A program made the position numbers and the translations under genes. Under the pieces are notes generated by a model that saw only the letters and a list, made by a program, of their open reading frames with translations, had not been told where the DNA came from and did not search any database. A DNA stretch of 6,779 nucleotides from an uncultured euryarchaeote (GTDB taxonomy: Archaea > Thermoplasmatota > Poseidoniia > Poseidoniales > Thalassarchaeaceae), in contig CALCOR010000054.1 in assembly GCA_937897085.1 (NCBI GenBank), positions 1-6,779 of the forward strand, in the 5' to 3' direction. Shown here piece by piece: positions 1-6,264 of this stretch; positions within the stretch are counted from its first letter, which is position 1; every line of letters starts with the position of its first letter.

Positions 1-1299
1 GCCGCCGGTGATCGCCCCGAAGTCCATCGAGACGACGTCGAGCCGATCGGCGAAGCGGACGTAGTCGCTCCTGCCTCTCTGCGACTCATGCACCGAGATG
101 GTGTTCGGGTGCGTGTGGTCGTGGTCCTTCATCGCCGCGTAGCCCTCGGAATAGTAGAGGTCGCGGCCGTTCCTCATCGTCTCGGCGATGTCGTTGTTGT
201 TGCTGCCCAGCCACTCGGTCATGTGGATGAACTCCCACTGCTCACCCAACTCATCGTCGGTGTCGGGGATGACGTCGACCACCAGGGTGTATTCACCGGG
301 GAAGTTGACGCCCGCGCTGTCGATGTTGAGGTAGTTGGTGATGTTGACGCCGCTCGGGATGTTGTCGATCCACCTGTCGACCCCGTCGTAGCCGTTCTCC
401 TCGTTGGACCAGAAGCAGACCGCCATGGTCCGACGGTGGTCGAACTGGGCCAGTCCGCGGGCTGCCTCGAGCATCATCGCCACCCCCGCACCGTTGTCGT
501 GCGCTCCGATGTGTGTGCCTCCACCCGGCCCGCTGCCAATCTCAGCGATGTCCAGATGCGCTCCCAGCACCAGCCACTCGTCGGGATACAGCGTCCCTTC
601 CTTGTAGCCGCAGACGTTCACTGCGAACGGGGATGGCGACCCCACGTAGCGATGGATCTGCGCATCCAGACCCATCGAGGCGAACTCGTTGAGGAGGAAT
701 CCCAGCGCTCGCTCGTATGCCGGGTCACGCCAGATGAGCGGCCCCCAGCGCTCGTTGTAGCCACTGTTGTCGTCGGTGAACATCTCCATCCACTCGAATA
801 CGGAATAGCCGTCAATCAATCCGGTGCTGTGGTTGGCTCCATCCTCTGGCGATAGGCCGGAGCGGGGGTTGCGGAACACAGGATGTTCGACGTAGGAGTA
901 TGCCGAGCCGAACTCAGACGAGTTGAACCACTCCGCCCAACTCTGGTTGGTCGCCCGCATCGGCCAGTCATCCTGACCGGGAGCACCGACGAGGAAATGG
1001 GCGGACTCGAGATTGGAGGGTGCGAGCATCTGGACCGACTGGGTTCCCTTGGCGTCGAAGTTTAGCGTGGTGCCGTTGGTGACGTAGCCCGATTCGGCGT
1101 CGAGTACGAAGTAGGGGATGTGCACACTCATCGCCATCCTGGCGCTGAACTCCACGGACTGGAACTGGGCACCGGAGAGAACCTCAGGCGAGATCACGAG
1201 GTCGGAAGCGGAGGGCTCCGGCTCATCTTGAGCCATGCATCCTGACAGAGCGGGCAGCAGGAGAAGCGCCGCCAGATAGACCGACAGACATCCCCGCAT
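1..1299 (-). CDS. M28 (M28B-like) zinc metallopeptidase lipoprotein, C-terminus cut by window edge
   Basis: Predicted surface-anchored aminopeptidase or carboxypeptidase acting on peptides outside the cell. The frame is open for 433 codons from the ATG at 1299 to base 1. Residues 1-21 form a lipoprotein signal: a short basic start, a Leu-rich core, and the lipobox LSGC with Cys21 as the lipidated residue. M28 signatures follow in order: AHLD (His248 zinc ligand, Asp250), HDNGAG (bridging Asp268), SNEENG (catalytic Glu300 and zinc ligand Glu301) and NIDSAG (Asp327). SDY at 411-413 followed by Phe416 fits the M28B/glutamate carboxypeptidase II pattern, in which the last zinc-binding His lies further on in a YHS/YHT motif; that part is outside the window. 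Residues 22-180 show no motif I recognise. A GTG four codons upstream is an alternative start. The gene diverges from the Asp-box lipoprotein gene. Family is secure; substrate is unknown. Confidence 0.93.
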   Translation of the reverse strand, partial: MRGCLSVYLAALLLLPALSGCMAQDEPEPSASDLVISPEVLSGAQFQSVEFSARMAMSVHIPYFVLDAESGYVTNGTTLNFDAKGTQSVQMLAPSNLESAHFLVGAPGQDDWPMRATNQSWAEWFNSSEFGSAYSYVEHPVFRNPRSGLSPEDGANHSTGLIDGYSVFEWMEMFTDDNSGYNERWGPLIWRDPAYERALGFLLNEFASMGLDAQIHRYVGSPSPFAVNVCGYKEGTLYPDEWLVLGAHLDIAEIGSGPGGGTHIGAHDNGAGVAMMLEAARGLAQFDHRRTMAVCFWSNEENGYDGVDRWIDNIPSGVNITNYLNIDSAGVNFPGEYTLVVDVIPDTDDELGEQWEFIHMTEWLGSNNNDIAETMRNGRDLYYSEGYAAMKDHDHTHPNTISVHESQRGRSDYVRFADRLDVVSMDFGAITGG

Positions 1300-1303
1300 C
1301 GCT

Positions 1304-1321
1304 CCCGACACGGCTGTCGGG
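1304..1321. repeat. perfect 7-bp inverted repeat upstream of the M28 peptidase gene
   Basis: CCCGACA-cggc-TGTCGGG is a perfect 7-bp inverted repeat with a 4-base spacer. It lies between the AT-rich promoter-like box (1323-1331) and the peptidase start codon at 1299. At this position it could be an operator overlapping the transcription start, or a hairpin at the 5' end of the peptidase mRNA. The repeat is directly visible; the role is inferred. Confidence 0.6.
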
Positions 1322-1322
1322 G

Positions 1323-1331
1323 TTATGATTT
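1323..1331. promoter_or_regulatory. shared TATA-like box of the divergent lipoprotein pair
   Basis: TTATGATTT is the only AT-rich stretch between the divergent starts. Its centre (about 1327) is 28 bases from the peptidase ATG (1299) and 27 bases from the plus-strand ATG at 1354. That is the distance expected when an archaeal TATA box drives leaderless transcripts beginning at the start codon. The box can be read on either strand, so one element may serve both genes. No TSS data support this yet. Confidence 0.5.
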
Positions 1332-1350
1332 GACATGCGGCAAGGGTATT

Positions 1351-1367
1351 GGGATGCTCCGCATCCC
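1351..1367 (+). repeat. perfect 7-bp inverted repeat containing the start codon of the Asp-box lipoprotein
   Basis: GGGATGC-tcc-GCATCCC is a perfect 7-bp stem with a 3-base loop and includes the ATG at 1354. In RNA it would form a tight hairpin masking the start codon, if transcription begins a few bases upstream; a transcript starting exactly at 1354 would lose three G's of the stem. It may instead be a protein-binding palindrome, or argue for initiation at the next in-frame ATG (1375). Confidence 0.5.
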
Positions 1368-2829
1368 ACGCCCCATGCGCAGGCACGCGGCGATGCTGCT
1401 GACGCTGCTGATGCTGGCGACGAGCCTGTCGGGCTGCTTCGGAGGGGATGACGGACCAGCACCACCTGTTGATGACCCATTCGACTTCGAGCAGCTGATC
1501 GCCAACACCACCTGGTATCACTATGCCAACGCGACCAACGCGCTGAACACCAGCCACATGCTGAACGGAACTTCCATCCTCATCGGCAACAACACCCCGT
1601 TCCTCTCCATCGGCACCTACTACGGGATTGGGATGTCGACCTTCGAGCCGACCATCGGCGCCACTTCGGATGGAAACCTGTACATGAGCAGCTGGGGCAA
1701 CGGGCCGGCCGGTTCCACTGCCATCGTCAAATGCACCGGGATGAACGACATGATCACACAACTGGAATACTCCTGCGCCAACTCCTACGACCCGCTGCTG
1801 CCGGTGGCCAACAGCAACGACCCCTACGTCTACGTCGACCCGTGGACTGACCGCATCATGAAATTCGACATGCACGCGCTGCTGGGGATGACCGTAGAAT
1901 GGTCGGACAACGAAGGCGCCTCATGGTCGCTTCCGACCCCGGCGACCTCGTATTCGGTTCAAGACCATCAGACCATTTCTTCCTCGCCTTATCCGGCAGC
2001 CCTGCACCCGACGACCTGGGTGTTCTGCATCAATGGAAATTGGGAGGCTCCCCTCTGCTCGACCAGCTTTGATGGCGGCAACTCTTGGAGCCCTGAGGTT
2101 CCAGGAGCACCACTCGGTTGCAGCAGTGGTGGGCTGAGTGCTCACATTGAAGGTGGCGAGAATGGCAACTTCTACCGTGGCAATATCGGATGCAGTGGCA
2201 GTGGATACTCGATTTATCGAAGTACCAATGGTGGCTTCACCTGGACAGAACACCCTCTGCCCACCGAGGAATCTGGAACTGCTGACACTTGGAATTTCGA
2301 GGAGGCGCAGGTCTCGGTGGATGATGGGAACAATGTCCACGCGATGTGGATGGGTCTGGACAACATGCCCTACTACTCCAACTCACAGGATGAGGGGGAC
2401 ACATGGAGTGATCCACTCATGATCGCTCCGCCGAACGGACTTGAGGGGAGTGGATTCCCCGCGATTACTGCGGGCGCTGCTGGAAGAGTTGCTCTGGGAT
2501 ACGTCGGAACAACCGGTGGCGGCATCTGGAACGGCTACCTGTCCGTGATAACAGACGCCTTCGCCGATCAGCCGTTGATCACCACGGTGCAGGTGAACGG
2601 AATGGACGACCCGCTGGATACGACCGAGGGTTGCGGCTACAACCGCTGCGGCGGATTTGGCGATTTCATCGACGTCATAGTCGACCATGAGGGGCGGGTA
2701 TGGTTCGGGCTCTCGAACAACCTCGCGGATGTCGGAATCTTCGCCACGATGGCCCAAGGACCCGCAATGAGAGGGCCACTGGAACCACTGCCACCGCTGC
2801 TACTGGGTGGACCGTCGACCCTCGCGTGA
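1354..2829 (+). CDS. secreted lipoprotein with four Asp boxes (BNR/sialidase-like beta-propeller)
   Basis: A 491-residue exported protein, probably lipid-anchored on the outer face of the membrane. Residues 1-28 form a lipoprotein signal with four arginines, a Leu/Met-rich core, and the lipobox LSGC with Cys28; a short Gly/Asp/Pro linker follows. Four Asp boxes of form S-x-D/N-x-G-x-x-W lie at 184-191 (SDNEGASW), 238-245 (SFDGGNSW), 290-297 (STNGGFTW) and 344-351 (SQDEGDTW), the hallmark of BNR/sialidase-type propeller blades. A late GDF motif followed by DHEGRVWFG resembles the last conserved block of these proteins. I do not see the full Arg triad and Tyr/Glu set of true sialidases, so glycan binding or hydrolysis is only a possibility. 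The start at 1354 was chosen because the shared promoter box sits 27 bases upstream; ATG 1375 also leaves a complete signal peptide, and TTG 1330 is less likely. The C-terminal tail is Pro/Leu/Gly-rich. Confidence 0.85.
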   Translation: MLRIPRPMRRHAAMLLTLLMLATSLSGCFGGDDGPAPPVDDPFDFEQLIANTTWYHYANATNALNTSHMLNGTSILIGNNTPFLSIGTYYGIGMSTFEPTIGATSDGNLYMSSWGNGPAGSTAIVKCTGMNDMITQLEYSCANSYDPLLPVANSNDPYVYVDPWTDRIMKFDMHALLGMTVEWSDNEGASWSLPTPATSYSVQDHQTISSSPYPAALHPTTWVFCINGNWEAPLCSTSFDGGNSWSPEVPGAPLGCSSGGLSAHIEGGENGNFYRGNIGCSGSGYSIYRSTNGGFTWTEHPLPTEESGTADTWNFEEAQVSVDDGNNVHAMWMGLDNMPYYSNSQDEGDTWSDPLMIAPPNGLEGSGFPAITAGAAGRVALGYVGTTGGGIWNGYLSVITDAFADQPLITTVQVNGMDDPLDTTEGCGYNRCGGFGDFIDVIVDHEGRVWFGLSNNLADVGIFATMAQGPAMRGPLEPLPPLLLGGPSTLA

Positions 2830-2879
2830 CTAATGCGGCCGGGCTGCCACTACCCGAACTCGAAGATGTTGTAGAGCCC

Positions 2880-2907
2880 CTCAGGGGCGCCTGATGGCAC
2901 CCCTGAG
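2880..2907. terminator. inverted repeat in the convergent gap, likely bidirectional terminator
   Basis: CTCAGGGGCGCC and GGCACCCCTGAG form a 12-bp stem with one mismatch around a TGAT loop. It lies 50 bases after the plus-strand lipoprotein stop and 45 bases after the minus-strand pilin stop, the only gap between these convergent genes. A competing smaller hairpin GCCCC-tca-GGGGC overlaps its left arm. A T-rich stretch (about 2921-2940) follows on the plus strand, which suits archaeal termination. The structure is clear; function is inferred from position. Confidence 0.6.
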
Positions 2908-2952
2908 AAGCCCGGTTCGCATTCTGTGTGTTGCTTGTTCAGGCGAGCCTGT

Positions 2953-3444
2953 TCAGTCAACGATGGTCGAACCAGCGCCGGCCACGGTGTTACCGTTGTA
3001 GGTCACCGAGATGCCAACCTGGCACCCAACATCGGTGCAGATGTCGGCCCCGTTCTCCGAGAGCAGAACATACTCCCCCGGCTCCCAGGAGTTCGCGTTG
3101 TCGCCACCTTGCTGCGTAATCACGCAGGGGTCTCCGCCGGCCACGCTGCACTTGTGGATGGTGTCGCCCACTGACAACTGTATTCTTGCGAAGGTCCAGC
3201 TCAGGGTGTCCTTTCCAGTCATCTGCATCATGATCAGCGCGTCTCCAGTGCCACCGCTGGTGTCGCCGTTGGCGTCATCAGCGCTGTAGGTGTTCAGCGT
3301 GTGCATCGAGGTGTCTGTTCCCTCGGCGGCCAGGTTGTTGGCCCACACGTACAGTACACCAGCCAGCACGACGGTGATCGCTACCATCAGGATGGTCGCG
3401 ATGACCGGGCTCACTGCCTGCTCATTCTTCATTTCATTCTTCAT
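2953..3444 (-). CDS. type IV pilin-like protein (archaeal Pilin_N/DUF1628 N-terminus), four cysteines
   Basis: A 163-residue secreted filament subunit or pseudopilin, predicted to be processed by an archaeal prepilin peptidase and packed through its N-terminal helix. After a short polar leader (MKNEMKNEQ), the stretch AVSPVIATILMVAITVVLAG (10-29) matches the highly conserved hydrophobic segment of archaeal type IV pilins; cleavage is most likely between Ala10 and Val11. The head domain has Cys99, Cys107, Cys136 and Cys141, which can form two disulfides, and ends in a beta-strand-like segment with ISVTYNGN. The first of two in-frame ATGs is preferred because an SD-like GTGAGGA lies six bases before it. 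No assembly ATPase, peptidase or second pilin gene is adjacent, so it probably feeds machinery encoded elsewhere. It reads in the same direction as the CD36-like gene but has its own 99-base upstream region, so co-transcription is uncertain. Confidence 0.9.
   Translation of the reverse strand: MKNEMKNEQAVSPVIATILMVAITVVLAGVLYVWANNLAAEGTDTSMHTLNTYSADDANGDTSGGTGDALIMMQMTGKDTLSWTFARIQLSVGDTIHKCSVAGGDPCVITQQGGDNANSWEPGEYVLLSENGADICTDVGCQVGISVTYNGNTVAGAGSTIVD
3421..3444 (-). repeat. 12-bp tandem duplication creating two pilin start codons
   Basis: On the minus strand ATGAAGAATGAA is followed directly by ATGAAGAATGAG, identical at 11 of 12 positions. Each copy encodes MKNE, so translation could begin at 3444 or 3432. 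Both choices keep a short leader before the pilin cleavage site. Confidence 0.85.
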
Positions 3445-3450
3445 TTTCAG

Positions 3451-3457
3451 TCCTCAC
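3451..3457 (-). promoter_or_regulatory. Shine-Dalgarno-like site of the pilin gene
   Basis: GTGAGGA on the minus strand ends six bases before the ATG at 3444. It contains GAGG and GTGA elements resembling archaeal ribosome-binding sites and favours the first of the two tandem starts. Confidence 0.45.
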
Positions 3458-3459
3458 TA

Positions 3460-3505
3460 CCCCTAAGGGGCGTCGCGCCTATACGCGACAACGGTATTAA
3501 CGTTG
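3460..3505. other. three successive small hairpins between the CD36-like gene and the pilin gene
   Basis: The gap holds CCCC-taa-GGGG (3460-3470), a perfect 6-bp stem GTCGCG-cctata-CGCGAC (3472-3489), and CAACG-gtattaa-CGTTG (3489-3505). They lie downstream of the CD36-like stop and upstream of the pilin start, both on the minus strand. They could terminate the upstream transcript, structure the pilin leader, or include the pilin promoter: TTAATA on the minus strand at about 3495-3500 and TATAGG at about 3478-3483 are TATA-like candidates. Position alone cannot separate these roles. Confidence 0.45.
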
Positions 3506-3543
3506 CATTAGAGCATTCAATTCTAAACGGCTGGATGGAAACC

Positions 3544-6264
3544 CTACAGGGCCGTCTCTATGATATCTTCAGCAACTTCCTCGATAACTTCCGTTCCAGC
3601 TGCTCCGAAGGTGATGTCCGGCTCGAGTTCGAGGTCGGGCTGTGCATGGTCTCCGCCGCGCGTGAGCAGGACGACGCCAGCCAGAATGGCGACATCGGCG
3701 ACGATGTAGATGAGCAGCGTGACATAGTCCACCCAGACGTCAAAATTGGTCCAGTAGGTGAACAACTGCTGGTTGTGGGTGATTCCCGACTTCATCTCAG
3801 CGGCGTTCTCCTCGCCCGCCTCACCGCTCGTCTGGATCTCGAATATCGGTGTGAGGTCGTCGAGTGTGGCTGGTGTTTCCGCCTGCACATTCATCGGGCG
3901 CGAATCGAGGTAGAAACGGCTGGTGGAGCCTCCCTTGATAATCAGGTTCGACGTCGGTTCGACCTCGAGGTTCACCTCTCCACTGAAGTAGACCGGGACT
4001 GCTCCGGGAAAGATGTCGAGCAACGTCCTCGTGTTGATCAACTTCGCCTGTATGCTGTGGGATGGTGCGTCGGCGGTCGCGCGGTAGGTGTGTGTCGGCA
4101 ATCCGTGGTAGTCCCCTTCGCCTGTCTTGACGAGGTCGACGACAGCGTAGTCACCCATGTTCACCTTGTCTCCATCTCCGGTGATGAAGCCGCCAGTGGT
4201 GCCCACCAGTGATATCGAGGTGAGTCTGCCGAAACTCGCGATCTCCATCTCGTCGTCGCGCCAGAACAGTTGTGTCGAGCCGTCCTGCTCGACCATCTCA
4301 CCCTTGTCACAGGCGTCATTCTCCCCTGTGCAGATCTTGTAGATCGATCCGTTTCCGTTGAGCACTCCGTCCGAGCCGAAGTAGGTCTTGTTCGACTCCA
4401 GTGTCACCCATCCCAGCCTGAGATCATCCACGTCGCCTTCGAGTTGCGCTATCAGCGGATCGCGCCAGCCGAACAGCCACTGGTCCACCGTGTGCGTCAC
4501 CCACTTGGTCGCTCCAGGGTATCCAGTCGCATCCTCTCCGAACAGCGAGATGAGGTTCAGAGGTACCTGCAAATCGAACATCAGATCCTTCATGAAGTAA
4601 CGCAGTGCGAGCGCAGAGTTGTCGTCGATGCCGTACAGAGTGGCCACCAAGGAAGTGTCCCAAGGCAGCACCTGGCCATCTGCCGACAGCTCCAGCGTCT
4701 CCATGTCGAACGGAGGCGTCTCGCCGGTGGTCTCTCCGTAGAGGAACACCGTGGCGGCGGCGCCGGTGATGCCCAGAGGCCCGTAGAGGATGTTGTGGCT
4801 CTGCTCCGCTGTCAGGGACACAGTAGTCGCTTTTGGCGCGATGGCTACTCCCCACATGCCAGCGACGTTCAGACTGGCCGCGAGGAATCCACCGTTGAGC
4901 GGTTCCTCGTTTCCGAATGCGGTGGCCACGAACGAGGACGAGTTGAGTGAACCTGTGCCGTCCCTGAGCGCCATCGGGAACTCAGTGGCGCCACTCATCC
5001 AGCCGTCCGCCCAAGCCCAGATGGCGTCGTACTGGGCATCATCGAGAGCGTAGGATTCCTTGGCGGCCTCCTTCGACAACCCAAGGAACGCATAGACGCC
5101 GAATGAGGAGCCGCCCGAGTTGGTGGCCAGCAGACCCTTGGGAGAACCGGTTCCATCTCCTGCGTAGAGCAATTCGGAGACGTCGGCAGAATCGATGTCC
5201 GCGCCCGATACCGCCTTGACGCGGTCGCTCCAGGAACCCTCCTTGGCTGAGTTAGACCACTCGATTCCATCGGTGTGCACACCGGGGAATACCATCGTGC
5301 CATTCGTGTCGTGCTCAGGAGGGACGAGTTCGATTCCCGCGGGAGCGTAGCCGCCGTTCGCGTACCACTTCTCCATCAGGTCTAGGAATATCGAACCATC
5401 TTGCATGCATGTCTGCAGTTTTGAGAGATTCGAACTGGTGTCGAGGTATCCGTAGAGAGCGGCCCGTTCAGTGGTGTTCTCTCGTAGTATTGCGGTTCCA
5501 TTAAACATGTCAGCTTCGCAATCAGGCTTGCCAATTGAGATGTACATCATCGGCCCCCATTTGCTGGTCAGAGAGATATCCTGACCTCCTGCTGTAGACC
5601 GAGTGTTGAGTATGTCGTCGGCGACCGACGTGTCCAGTTGGGCATGCTTGGCGTGCCACCCGGTCGACTCGTCGGTAAGTCCCAGAGATTCCACATCCTC
5701 AGCGACCAGAGCGGCGGTCACGAGCGAGGCGCCGGTGTTGTTCATGTCGTTCCCCATCATTCCAGAAGTGAATCCGGCTTTGGTGAACGTCATCGCGAAA
5801 TCGATGATCAGCGCGGTCGCCGCAATCCGCTGCGGCTCGTAGAGGATGTTCAGTCCGGTGATTGGAGTGGAGCCGGGCACACCTCCCGCCCAGACGTAGG
5901 ATTTCTCCTCCCGATAGGTGAGCGTGCCCGCGTCCGCGTCGTGATCGAGCAGGGTTCGCTCCGTCGTGAACTCATAGGTGACCGGGCCGACCTTCACGAA
6001 CACCGGTTCAACGCCGTAGAGGACGTCATCAGGATTCGAGAGGTTCCACGCATAGTAATCCCGGGACGATACCGATGTCGCCCAATCCTCATTCACCTCG
6101 CTGCAATCGTCGTTGGCGCACGCATTGTCCTTCGGGTAGGTGGCGAATGTCTCATCCACCGCCCCCTGAACTCCTCCCGTGGCCATCGGTCCCAGAACCA
6201 GTAGGTTGACTCCTAGGAGCAGAAATCCTACTACCAACACTCCAACATTTCTCGTCGTACTCAT
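3544..6264 (-). CDS. CD36/LIMP-2/SR-B scavenger receptor family protein with large ectodomain insertion
   Basis: A 906-residue membrane protein with the CD36 plan: an N-terminal membrane helix (about 7-25), a large external domain, a C-terminal membrane helix (about 844-867) and a short cytoplasmic tail. Known CD36 proteins bind lipids, lipoproteins or microbes and pass fatty acids or sterols through a tunnel in the ectodomain. Matching blocks are YYAWNLSNPDDVLYG (70-84) and VGPVTYEF (92-99), equivalent to the family pattern 'nv.NP.evl.g..p...e.GPY.Y'; then TLTYREEKSYVW (114-125), WVTHTVDQWLFGWRDPLI (588-605; compare WGYRDP of human CD36), and NLEVEPTSNLIIKG (765-778; compare the LDIEPITG region). 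About 420 residues (165-585) separate the first and second halves, far more than in animal members of about 470-510 residues. Six ectodomain cysteines (49, 54, 249, 286, 645, 652) and many N-x-S/T sites fit an exported protein. The tail (868-906) is strongly acidic. The gene diverges from a PlsC-like acyltransferase gene. Family assignment comes from motif order and topology; ligand unknown. Confidence 0.87.
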   Translation of the reverse strand: MSTTRNVGVLVVGFLLLGVNLLVLGPMATGGVQGAVDETFATYPKDNACANDDCSEVNEDWATSVSSRDYYAWNLSNPDDVLYGVEPVFVKVGPVTYEFTTERTLLDHDADAGTLTYREEKSYVWAGGVPGSTPITGLNILYEPQRIAATALIIDFAMTFTKAGFTSGMMGNDMNNTGASLVTAALVAEDVESLGLTDESTGWHAKHAQLDTSVADDILNTRSTAGGQDISLTSKWGPMMYISIGKPDCEADMFNGTAILRENTTERAALYGYLDTSSNLSKLQTCMQDGSIFLDLMEKWYANGGYAPAGIELVPPEHDTNGTMVFPGVHTDGIEWSNSAKEGSWSDRVKAVSGADIDSADVSELLYAGDGTGSPKGLLATNSGGSSFGVYAFLGLSKEAAKESYALDDAQYDAIWAWADGWMSGATEFPMALRDGTGSLNSSSFVATAFGNEEPLNGGFLAASLNVAGMWGVAIAPKATTVSLTAEQSHNILYGPLGITGAAATVFLYGETTGETPPFDMETLELSADGQVLPWDTSLVATLYGIDDNSALALRYFMKDLMFDLQVPLNLISLFGEDATGYPGATKWVTHTVDQWLFGWRDPLIAQLEGDVDDLRLGWVTLESNKTYFGSDGVLNGNGSIYKICTGENDACDKGEMVEQDGSTQLFWRDDEMEIASFGRLTSISLVGTTGGFITGDGDKVNMGDYAVVDLVKTGEGDYHGLPTHTYRATADAPSHSIQAKLINTRTLLDIFPGAVPVYFSGEVNLEVEPTSNLIIKGGSTSRFYLDSRPMNVQAETPATLDDLTPIFEIQTSGEAGEENAAEMKSGITHNQQLFTYWTNFDVWVDYVTLLIYIVADVAILAGVVLLTRGGDHAQPDLELEPDITFGAAGTEVIEEVAEDIIETAL

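Noticed and set aside
61..69. Apparent loss of the last M28 zinc-binding His (SDY instead of SDH at residues 411-413)
   Set aside because: M28B/glutamate carboxypeptidase-type enzymes have SDY or a similar sequence here and take the final His from a later motif, which lies beyond the left edge, so no loss can be claimed.
88..855. 255-codon plus-strand open frame
   Set aside because: It is antisense to the M28 peptidase, whose zinc-site motifs are intact on the minus strand; its Val/Arg/His-rich composition is typical of a GC-rich shadow frame.
1330..1353. Upstream TTG start for the Asp-box lipoprotein
   Set aside because: It would begin inside the TATA-like box and add eight residues with no signal-peptide benefit; ATG 1354 fits promoter spacing better.
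3301..4212. 303-codon plus-strand open frame
   Set aside because: It runs antisense across the pilin start, the intergenic gap and the CD36-like C-terminus, with no domain or signal and a shadow-like composition.
4270..4950. 226-codon plus-strand open frame
   Set aside because: Antisense to the CD36-like gene in a region with conserved family motifs; Arg/His/Val-rich and without recognisable motifs.
5638..6204. 188-codon plus-strand open frame
   Set aside because: Antisense to the conserved N-terminal CD36 block; no independent evidence of coding.
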